Shown piece after piece: positions 1 through 7,165 of a stretch of DNA of 7,165 nucleotides. A model generated the notes under the pieces. The model made no database searches and had not been told where the DNA came from. It saw only the letters and a list, made by a program, of their open reading frames with translations. Source of the DNA: Rhodobacterales bacterium 34-62-10 (GTDB lineage Bacteria; Pseudomonadota; Alphaproteobacteria; Rhodobacterales; Rhodobacteraceae); assembly GCA_002282555.1 (NCBI GenBank), contig NCJR01000097.1:1-7165 (forward strand), in the 5' to 3' direction. Both the position numbers and the translations under genes were made by a program. Positions within the stretch are counted from its first letter, which is position 1. Each line of letters begins with the position of its first letter.

Positions 1-322
1 TGAACATGAAGGTGGCGTGCACACCGCCCATCATCCGCACCGCACGCGGGCAATGGTCGCGGGCCAGTTTCAAGACATCTTCGGCCCGGTAGATCGAGGG
101 TGTGATCGACGTCACCCCCACCACATCGGGATCAAGTGCCGCCATCTGCGCCGCCAGATCAGCGTCCGCGATGTTGTCGGTCATCGCGTCGATGAAATGG
201 ATGTCGTCAAAACCGGCGCGACGCAGGCTTCCCGACAGATAGGCGACCCAGGCCGGCGGCCATGTCCCGGCGATCTCGGCCCCACCCGAGCGGTAATTGG
301 GGTGAACAAACAGAATGCGCAT
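1..322 (-). CDS. bchE: BchE, anaerobic Mg-protoporphyrin IX monomethyl ester cyclase (N-terminal part, runs off the window)
   Basis: The minus-strand frame gives 107 residues beginning [19 protein letters not shown], followed by [40 protein letters not shown] and GGVHATFMF. This is the N-terminal cobalamin-binding-type (Rossmann) domain as I know it from BchE. The family is a B12-dependent radical SAM enzyme that makes the isocyclic ring E of bacteriochlorophyll without oxygen, taking the ring oxygen from water. The radical SAM CxxxCxxC domain would lie downstream, outside the window, so catalytic integrity cannot be judged. The ATG at 322-320 is chosen because AGGGAG (complement of 330-335) lies 7 nt upstream and the protein begins exactly where the family does. 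It lies 84 bp downstream of bchJ on the same strand, with operators in the gap, so it probably has its own promoter. A related B12-binding radical SAM protein is possible but unlikely. Confidence 0.93.
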   Translation of the reverse strand, partial: MRILFVHPNYRSGGAEIAGTWPPAWVAYLSGSLRRAGFDDIHFIDAMTDNIADADLAAQMAALDPDVVGVTSITPSIYRAEDVLKLARDHCPRAVRMMGGVHATFMF

Positions 323-352
323 CGGCAGACTCCCTGAGGTTTTCAGGAAATC

Positions 353-369
353 TGACACATTTTGTGTCA
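353..369. repeat. Perfect 7-bp inverted repeat TGACACA-TTT-TGTGTCA
   Basis: TGACACA (353-359) and TGTGTCA (363-369) are exact reverse complements separated by TTT. The right arm shares its TGTCA (365-369) with the PpsR-type palindrome at 365-382. Three half-sites therefore form two overlapping dyads of opposite orientation. The repeat itself is certain. Its role, perhaps an extra docking half-site for a PpsR tetramer or another regulator, is inference. Confidence 0.6.
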
Positions 370-382
370 ACTTTAATTGACA
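365..382. promoter_or_regulatory. PpsR/CrtJ-type operator upstream of bchE
   Basis: TGTCAACTTTAATTGACA matches the TGT-N12-ACA consensus of the PpsR/CrtJ repressor, with perfect 6-bp arms (TGTCAA/TTGACA). The palindrome extends to 8 bp per arm at 363-384. PpsR/CrtJ represses bch, crt and puc genes under oxygen or light in purple bacteria, and sites of this type are known upstream of bch genes. Its place 43 bp upstream of the bchE start codon supports bchE as the target. The ppsR gene is not in the window. Confidence 0.75.
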
Positions 383-390
383 CAGATCAA
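377..390. promoter_or_regulatory. FnrL/FNR-type site overlapping the PpsR-type operator
   Basis: TTGACACAGATCAA has the FNR architecture TTGAT-N4-ATCAA with one mismatch (C for T at the fifth base). Its left half TTGACA is also the right arm of the PpsR-type palindrome, so an FNR-type activator and a PpsR-type repressor could not both bind freely. FnrL is an oxygen-responsive activator of photosynthesis genes in Rhodobacter, and bchE, an anaerobic enzyme, is a sensible target. The match is by eye. A chance match is possible because TTGACA is already fixed by the other site. Confidence 0.5.
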
Positions 391-406
391 GCCAAGGCCA
401 ATGGCC

Positions 407-1027
407 TCAGCTCGGCTCCGGCTCCAGATGGAGATGAAACCGGCAGGCATCCGCTCCAGCCGCGACACAGGCGGTTTCGGTGCATGTCAGCCGGGAATGT
501 GCCATGCGCCGGAACGTGTGCTGGAACAACTCTTCGTGCCAGACACAGATGGGGCCATTGCTCTGTTCGCCGCGTGCGATGGGATTGTCGACCATCTGGA
601 ATGCGTTGGTGCCCAGAACCGAGAATTTGCCCGATCCGCCAAATGTCCAGGCGTTCTGCGCCGCATGGCGCCCCAGCATCCATACCGCCAGCGGCCATGG
701 CATGTTCATCAGCAACAGCCGCGCCCGCGCCGGGATACGGTTCGCCATGATCCATTCCACCGCATCGCGCGCGGCTTCGCGTTGAATGGCTTCGGCGTCA
801 TGCGGCCATGTGCGACGCAGCGCCTGATGCAGCACAGCCACCTGCCGCTCCCGCACCGGCTCGCCAGGTTCCGGCAGGTGCAGGAACCGCGCCTCATCCA
901 TCAATTGCCCGGCAGCGGCGGCACCCAGCCGCCTCTCGACCGCCGCCACCAGCGGCACCACGGATTGCGATCCCATCATGCCCTTGCGACGCGGGGCACG
1001 CAGCAGACCTGCCGTTGGGGCGGTCAT
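407..1027 (-). CDS. bchJ: BchJ, V4R-domain bacteriochlorophyll biosynthesis protein
   Basis: This 206-residue protein starts MTAPTAGLLRAPRRKG and has the length and pattern of BchJ (about 210 residues). An N-terminal helical part holds VVPLVAAVERRLG, HQALRRTWPHDAEAIQ and MNMPWPLAVWMLGRHAAQNAWTF. A C-terminal V4R domain (about residues 125-203) contains GGSGKFSV, a VWHEELFQHTFRR helix and the ending ACVAAGADACRFHLHLEP, with Cys187 and Cys195 at the conserved V4R positions. BchJ was first called the 4-vinyl reductase of bacteriochlorophyll synthesis. Since BciA and BciB were shown to do that reaction, it is usually regarded as an accessory or substrate-carrying protein. The ATG at 1027 is chosen over an in-frame GTG at 1099 because AGAGGA (complement of 1035-1040) lies 7 nt upstream. 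bchE follows on the same strand. Confidence 0.9.
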   Translation of the reverse strand: MTAPTAGLLRAPRRKGMMGSQSVVPLVAAVERRLGAAAAGQLMDEARFLHLPEPGEPVRERQVAVLHQALRRTWPHDAEAIQREAARDAVEWIMANRIPARARLLLMNMPWPLAVWMLGRHAAQNAWTFGGSGKFSVLGTNAFQMVDNPIARGEQSNGPICVWHEELFQHTFRRMAHSRLTCTETACVAAGADACRFHLHLEPEPS

Positions 1028-1179
1028 GGCCTTTTCCTCTGCATCTGCCGATCCGACGGTTTCATCAAAAAATCCTTCGCTCCTGCCCGGTATTGGCACA
1101 GGATCGTCCCCATTTTCGGGCGCATATTCGGGTTAGAATAGAAAAAAGCTGCGCCGCAACGCCAACCATGACCAGAACA

Positions 1180-1197
1180 TGTCAATCAGAGTTGACA
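1180..1197. promoter_or_regulatory. PpsR/CrtJ-type operator between bchJ and carB
   Basis: TGTCAATCAGAGTTGACA is a second TGT-N12-ACA palindrome with the same perfect arms (TGTCAA/TTGACA) as the site before bchE. It lies 152 bp upstream of the bchJ start on the minus strand and 194 bp upstream of the carB start on the plus strand. Because of the symmetry, a -35-like TTGACA reads out of it in both directions. I see no strong matching -10 on either side. Control of bchJ is the natural reading; an effect on carB is only possible. Confidence 0.65.
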
Positions 1198-1272
1198 TAA
1201 GTATGCGGTTTTCTGAATTCAAGAAGGCAGTGCAGACCGTCGTGAACAATGATTTCCACCGCCAAACAGGGC

Positions 1273-1300
1273 TTGCGCCGCATCTTGGGATGTCTATAAC
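1273..1300 (+). promoter_or_regulatory. Candidate sigma70-type promoter for carB
   Basis: The -10 element TATAAC (1295-1300, 5 of 6 to consensus) follows a weak -35 TTGCGC (1273-1278, 3 of 6) with a 16-bp spacer. Transcription would start near 1307 and give an untranslated leader of about 85 nt before carB. In that leader 1314-1320 (CGCGCGG) can pair with 1344-1350 (CCGCGCG). The prediction is by eye and the -35 is poor. Confidence 0.35.
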
Positions 1301-1391
1301 CCACGAGAATTTGCGCGCGGGGCTGCCCTGCTGCGCCATGCTGCCGCGCGACCCGCACCCTCCTCATGCGCCGCGCCACAAGGGGACCGAC

Positions 1392-4721
<3,330 letters not shown>

Positions 4722-4750
4722 TGCCCTCCATCATGCTGGAAAATAATGAC

Positions 4751-4779
4751 AAAAATGACCATCCTCGGTGGTCATTTTT
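4751..4779 (+). terminator. Intrinsic terminator of carB
   Basis: AAAAATGACCA (4751-4761) and TGGTCATTTTT (4769-4779) are exact reverse complements: an 11-bp stem around a 7-nt loop TCCTCGG, ending in a T run. It begins 30 nt after the carB stop codon and is symmetrical enough to work in both directions. It separates carB from tdk transcription. Confidence 0.85.
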
Positions 4780-4844
4780 CATTTGGAGCAATTGTGTTAT
4801 TTCTGTGTCACTTCATAACCTGAGTCGAAAATGCACAAAAAATA

Positions 4845-4873
4845 TTCACTGAATCTGCACCAAGGGATAGTAT
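4845..4873 (+). promoter_or_regulatory. Candidate promoter for tdk or a small RNA
   Basis: TTCACT (4845-4850, 4 of 6 to TTGACA) and TAGTAT (4868-4873, 4 of 6 to TATAAT) are separated by exactly 17 bp in an AT-rich stretch just after the carB terminator. Transcription would begin near 4880, about 220 nt before the tdk ATG, and would include the structured segment at 4883-5044. The boxes are moderate and were found by eye. Confidence 0.4.
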
Positions 4874-4882
4874 GAAAGAGAC

Positions 4883-5044
4883 CTGCACTGTGTGGCAGAT
4901 TCTTGCGAGTGGCCCCGATCTTCCGCCGGGGTATGTTTAGGTCCGTCGCATCCTTGTCCGTGGAAAGGTCAAGGCCCATCAGGGCAGAAGATGCGGCGGG
5001 CTGCGAAACCCCACCCATTTGCGGCGACCGGTGCGGGATCGGTC
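4883..5044 (+). ncRNA. Candidate structured RNA (long tdk 5' leader or small RNA), family unknown
   Basis: The core is a 12-bp stem between 4941-4952 and 4990-5001 (two G-U pairs, no mismatch). It encloses two hairpins with no gap between them: 4953-4973 (CTTG/CAAG, extended by CC/GG across a T-T mismatch) and 4974-4985 (GCCC-ATCA-GGGC). A junction strand 4986-4989 completes a three-way junction. GTTT/AAAC (4935-4938 with 5006-5009) extends the outer stem past an internal loop. Flanking hairpins are CTGC/GCAG (4883-4898), CCCCG/CGGGG (4913-4931) and GACCG/CGGTC (5026-5044). I do not recognise a known family: the SRP RNA tetraloop region, RNase P signature and tmRNA tag are absent. GC-rich DNA folds easily, so without covariation this remains a candidate. 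Confidence 0.35.
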
Positions 5045-5073
5045 ATCCGGCGGTCTTGTAACGTCTTGCCTTT

Positions 5074-5086
5074 GCCCGGCGCGGGC
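5074..5086 (+). promoter_or_regulatory. Small GC hairpin just upstream of the tdk start
   Basis: GCCCG-GCG-CGGGC forms a 5-bp all-GC stem (5074-5078 with 5082-5086) ending 15 nt before the tdk ATG. It has no T run, so it is not a terminator. No good Shine-Dalgarno sequence is visible upstream of tdk, and this hairpin could affect ribosome access. That role is speculative. Confidence 0.25.
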
Positions 5087-5101
5087 GGCTAGATCGCGCC
5101 C

Positions 5102-5692
5102 ATGGCCAAGCTTTATTTCCATTACTCCACCATGAATGCGGGCAAATCGACCGTCCTGCTGCAAGCCTCGCACAATTATGGTGAACGGGGGATGCAGACT
5201 TATCTCATGACCGCGCAGGTGGACGGGCGCGCCGGCCATGGCCGCGTCGCCTCGCGCATCGGGATCGGGCAGGATGCAGATACATTCGCGCCGGGCGATG
5301 ATCTGTTCACGCGGCTGGCAGAGCGCCTGAAACAAGTGCCGGTCGCTTGCGTTTTCATCGACGAGGCGCAGTTTCTGGAACCCGCGCAGGTCTGGGATCT
5401 GGCCCGCGCGGTGGATGATCTGGGCGTGCCCGTCATGTGCTACGGGTTACGCGTCGATTTCCGGGGCGCGTTGTTCCCCGGCTCAGCCACCTTGCTGGCC
5501 TTGGCGGATGAGCTGCGCGAGGTTCGCACGATCTGCCATTGCGGGAAGAAAGCCACGATGGTGGTGCGCAAAGGCCCGGACGGTCGCGCGCTGACCGATG
5601 GCGCGCAGGTCCTGATCGGCGGCAATGAAAGCTATGAAAGCCTGTGCCGTATCCATTGGCGCGATGCCGTGGGGGATCGGCCAAAGGGCTGA
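5102..5692 (+). CDS. tdk: Thymidine kinase, type II (TK1-like)
   Basis: This 196-residue cytoplasmic enzyme phosphorylates thymidine with ATP to give dTMP in nucleoside salvage. It begins MAKLYFHYSTMNAGKST, a P-loop (residues 9-17, Lys15) that closely follows E. coli Tdk. FIDEAQF carries the catalytic base Glu88. CYGLRVDFRG is the family motif after the Walker B region. The zinc/lasso ligands are Cys145 and Cys147 (CHCGKKA), Cys182 and His185 (CRIH), at the same numbers as in E. coli. GGNESYESLCR closes the lasso region. The length is normal (E. coli 205) and nothing is missing. The ATG at 5102 is supported by homology; the sequence before it has no clear ribosome-binding site. Its GC-rich codon use matches carB. 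The next gene starts 47 nt after the stop and may be co-transcribed. Confidence 0.97.
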   Translation: MAKLYFHYSTMNAGKSTVLLQASHNYGERGMQTYLMTAQVDGRAGHGRVASRIGIGQDADTFAPGDDLFTRLAERLKQVPVACVFIDEAQFLEPAQVWDLARAVDDLGVPVMCYGLRVDFRGALFPGSATLLALADELREVRTICHCGKKATMVVRKGPDGRALTDGAQVLIGGNESYESLCRIHWRDAVGDRPKG

Positions 5693-5739
5693 CCCTGCCG
5701 CGCGGCTGTGCTTACCTGCTCTCATCCATCGGAGATGCC

Positions 5740-7165
5740 ATGCGCGCCCTTATCCTTGCTGTGATCCTGTTGATACCATGCTGGCCTGCCATCGCGCAGG
5801 ACCGCGCCGCCGTGGAACAGCAGTTCCGGGTGTGGCTGGACAACACGGTCTGGCCCCGCGCCCGCGCCGCAGGTGTGGCCCGCGCCACGCATGAGGCCGC
5901 ATTTCAGGGCGTCACCCTGATGTGGGACCTGCCCGATCTGGTGCCCCCCGGCAGCACGACCCCTGCCCCCGGCCCGCAGCGACAGGGCGAATTCGGCAGC
6001 CCCGCCGCCTATTTCGCCCCCGCGACCGTGGCCGCGACAACCCGTGACGGCATCACCATGGCCCGCCGCCATGCCGCAACACTCGAGCAGGTTGAGCGCG
6101 CCACCGGCGTGCCGGGTCGCATCATCCTTGCCATCTGGGGTCGCGAATCCGCCTTTGGCCGCGCATCCATCCCGCATGACGCCTTTGCCGTTCTGGGCAC
6201 CAAAGGCTTCATGGCCACCCGCGCGGATTATTTCACCGATGAACTGATCGCCGCGTTGCAACTGGCGGACACTGCCCGGATCAACCCGCGCAGCCTGCGA
6301 TCCAGCTGGGCCGGCGCATTGGGGCAGCCGCAATTCATGCCCTCTAATGTGCTGGACCACGCCCGCGACGGCGATGGCGACGGGCATGCCGACATCTGGG
6401 GGTCCGAGGCAGACACCATCGCCTCCATCGCCGCATACCTTGCCCATCACGGCTGGCAAGCGGGACGCGACTGGGGGTTCGAGGTGGTCTTGCCGCCACA
6501 GGGTCTACTGCTGACCGATCACCTGGCCACCAGTCTGGAGGTCAAACCCGGCGACATGCTTGAGGTTCAGGTACAGGAAGGGCGCAGACCCGTGTTGCGT
6601 ATCCCCCTTGCTGCAGTGGTCAATGAATATGTCGGGGTCGGCGCCTACATTCAGCGTGGGGCGCTGACACGCATGCTCGGCGAGGGTGACAGCCTGAATC
6701 AGGTACTGGTCGCTGCAGACCCGCAACGGCACCTGACCTTGGCACGCACCTTCGAAGAAATGCCCGGCGTACTTTCGGTAACCCTTCGCGAACGCAGCAT
6801 TGCTGCCTTTAATCAACTGATGGACGAAAGCCTTTTGGTATTTACCCTGTTCAGCCTGTTTCTTGCTGGCTCCATTGCCTTTGCAGTGGTTTATAACAAT
6901 GCGCGTATTGCCTTTGCCGAACGCGGCAGGGAACTGGCCAGCCTCCGCGTAATGGGTTTTACACAATTTGAAGTAGCCAGCCTGTTGATCGGTGAACAAA
7001 TGCTGCTGACACTGTTGGCACTGCTGCCGGGTTTTTCCTTGGGCACAGCACTCTGCTGGCTGCTGTCGCAGGCCATGCAGACCGATCTGTACCGTATTCC
7101 CCTGGTACTGCAGCCTGCCACTTTTGCCCAGGCGGCTCTGGTAGTATTGCTGGCAACGCTACTGT
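5740..7165 (+). CDS. Open frame joining a truncated MltB-type lytic transglycosylase to an FtsX-type permease (runs off the window)
   Basis: The frame stays open for 475 codons to the window edge. Residues 1-19 are a signal peptide with cleavage likely after AIA (17-19). Residues 20 to about 255 are an SLT_2/MltB-type lytic transglycosylase, which cleaves peptidoglycan glycan strands in the periplasm to leave 1,6-anhydroMurNAc ends. It has ILAIWGRES with catalytic Glu136, AVLGTKGF, SWAGALGQPQFMPSN (189-203), the DGDGDGHADIW loop (210-220) and YLAHHGWQAGRDWGFEV. After VLPPQG (251-255 region) the sequence stops resembling this family. The last part of the SLT_2 domain and the usual C-terminal peptidoglycan-binding domain are missing and replaced by permease sequence. 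The ATG at 5740 is supported by GGAG (5731-5734) 5 nt upstream and by the signal peptide. The first half belongs with tdk and carB by codon use; the second does not. A working fusion protein is unlikely. Confidence 0.8.
   Translation, partial: MRALILAVILLIPCWPAIAQDRAAVEQQFRVWLDNTVWPRARAAGVARATHEAAFQGVTLMWDLPDLVPPGSTTPAPGPQRQGEFGSPAAYFAPATVAATTRDGITMARRHAATLEQVERATGVPGRIILAIWGRESAFGRASIPHDAFAVLGTKGFMATRADYFTDELIAALQLADTARINPRSLRSSWAGALGQPQFMPSNVLDHARDGDGDGHADIWGSEADTIASIAAYLAHHGWQAGRDWGFEVVLPPQGLLLTDHLATSLEVKPGDMLEVQVQEGRRPVLRIPLAAVVNEYVGVGAYIQRGALTRMLGEGDSLNQVLVAADPQRHLTLARTFEEMPGVLSVTLRERSIAAFNQLMDESLLVFTLFSLFLAGSIAFAVVYNNARIAFAERGRELASLRVMGFTQFEVASLLIGEQMLLTLLALLPGFSLGTALCWLLSQAMQTDLYRIPLVLQPATFAQAALVVLLATLL
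6490..6510. other. Probable chimeric junction between two unrelated DNAs
   Basis: Family identity and codon usage change together here. The protein reads VVLPPQG on the transglycosylase side and PPQGLLLTDHLA on the permease side. A PP.G motif would be natural in both families, so the exact breakpoint is hidden by short similarity, probably at or just after the codons CCG CCA CAG GGT (6493-6504). No transposon ends, tRNA, target duplication or other recombination signature is visible. A misassembled or chimeric contig is the simplest explanation. Confidence 0.65.
6505..7165 (+). CDS. C-terminal fragment of an FtsX/MacB-type ABC transporter permease
   Basis: From about residue 256 of the frame starting at 5740, the protein reads LLLTDHLATSLEVKPGDMLEV, a periplasmic loop, then LMDESLLVFTLFSLFLAGSI (membrane segment about 365-385). 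The cytoplasmic signature AERGRELASLRVMGFT follows at about residue 394-408, then a second membrane segment (about 417-443) and the start of a third (460-475), cut by the window edge. This is the C-terminal FtsX domain of the large two-domain permeases that work with an ABC ATPase and a periplasmic adaptor in efflux or lipoprotein-type export. The N-terminal half, the ATPase and the adaptor are not present. GTA, ATT, CTA and TTT codons are common here but absent or rare in the first half, pointing to another genome, perhaps gammaproteobacterial. It has no start codon of its own near the join. Confidence 0.75.

Larger units (their letters stand above)
323..406 (-). promoter_or_regulatory. bchE upstream region with overlapping operator half-sites
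   Basis: This 84-bp gap between the bchJ stop and the bchE start is AT-richer than its surroundings. It carries three copies of the half-site TGTCA/TGACA, at 353-357, 365-369 and 379-383. On the minus strand a perfect -35 hexamer TTGACA (370-365) lies inside the central palindrome. I see no good -10 element at 16-18 bp, so the promoter itself is only inferred. Repressor binding here would cover the -35 region, the classical arrangement for CrtJ/PpsR repression of bch genes. Confidence 0.6.
4780..5101. other. 322-bp non-coding interval: AT-rich promoter zone, then structured GC-rich leader
   Basis: The first roughly 90 bp (4780-4870) are clearly AT-richer than the neighbourhood, as expected of a promoter zone. 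The remainder is GC-rich and full of potential RNA hairpins up to the tdk start. Short frames exist: 4872-4940 plus (22 codons), 4992-5093 plus (33 codons) and 5018-4797 minus (73 codons). None has a recognisable product, and only the second has a passable ribosome-binding sequence (AGGG at 4981-4984). I do not call any of them a gene. Confidence 0.6.

Noticed and set aside
1028..1099. Extended bchJ start at the GTG at 1099
   Set aside because: The ATG at 1027 has AGAGGA at ideal spacing, and the 24 extra residues do not look like BchJ. The GTG has no comparable ribosome-binding sequence.
377..1141. A 254-codon plus-strand frame opposite bchJ
   Set aside because: The translation is Arg/His/Pro-rich without any family pattern and is explained as the complement of bchJ.
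1179..1391. N-terminal extension of CarB by 71 residues from an ATG at 1179
   Set aside because: The extension overlaps the PpsR-type palindrome and the candidate promoter, is unlike CarB N-termini, and the ATG at 1392 has a good ribosome-binding sequence and the usual family start.
4797..5018. A 73-codon minus-strand frame between carB and tdk
   Set aside because: No recognisable motif, no clear ribosome-binding sequence, and it overlaps the promoter zone and the foldable segment.
4883..5044. 6S RNA (ssrS) as the identity of the foldable region
   Set aside because: A long irregular hairpin and a GGTCCGTC stretch recall 6S RNA, but I cannot see a convincing closing stem and central bubble in the right order, and the neighbours are not ones I associate with ssrS. 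It is left unassigned.
4992..5093. A 33-codon plus-strand frame (MRRAAKPHPF...) ending just before tdk, as a leader peptide
   Set aside because: AGGG lies nearby, but the composition shows no run of regulatory codons and no family. It sits in the 3' arm of the predicted stem and is better treated as non-coding.
5722..6459. A 245-codon minus-strand frame opposite the transglycosylase
   Set aside because: It is Gly/Ala-rich, lacks a domain, and is the shadow of the signal-peptide-bearing transglycosylase on the plus strand.
6505..6999. A 164-codon minus-strand frame opposite the permease fragment
   Set aside because: The plus strand carries clear membrane segments and the FtsX-type signature. 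The minus-strand product shows no such pattern.

Overview
The window looks like a piece of a GC-rich alphaproteobacterial chromosome, most likely an anoxygenic phototroph of the Rhodobacteraceae/Paracoccaceae. The reasons are two bacteriochlorophyll genes (bchJ, bchE), PpsR/CrtJ-type operators of the form TGT-N12-ACA next to them, and carB and tdk genes with the same strongly G/C-ending codon usage. The family assignment is inferred from gene content and motif style; no database comparison was made.

Layout. Positions 1-1197 hold a minus-strand photosynthesis block: bchJ (1027-407), then an 84-bp gap, then the start of bchE (322 to beyond position 1). The gap carries a dense operator cluster: three TGTCA/TGACA half-sites, a PpsR-type palindrome and an overlapping FNR-type site. 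A second, equally good PpsR-type palindrome (1180-1197) lies between bchJ and the divergent carB. carB (1392-4721, plus) encodes a full-length carbamoyl-phosphate synthase large subunit and is followed by a clear intrinsic terminator (4751-4779). Positions 4780-5101 hold no convincing protein gene, but they contain a candidate promoter and a run of RNA that can fold strongly, either a long tdk leader or a small RNA. tdk (5102-5692) is an intact type II thymidine kinase.

The last open frame starts at 5740 as an exported MltB-type lytic transglycosylase. Around 6490-6510 it changes, without a frame break, into the C-terminal part of an FtsX/MacB-type ABC transporter permease, and it is still open at the window edge. 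The transglycosylase domain is cut short. Codon usage changes at the same place: by my count GTA and ATT are absent from the first 255 codons and then occur 10 and 5 times in the next 220. I read this as two unrelated DNAs joined, most probably a chimeric contig and less probably a recent illegitimate recombination. It should not be taken as a true fusion protein without read-level support.

Functionally, bchJ and bchE serve bacteriochlorophyll synthesis under probable oxygen/light control, carB supplies carbamoyl phosphate for pyrimidines and arginine, and tdk salvages thymidine. I see no new multi-gene system here. The items most worth checking are the fusion junction, the overlapping operator cluster and the structured leader upstream of tdk.
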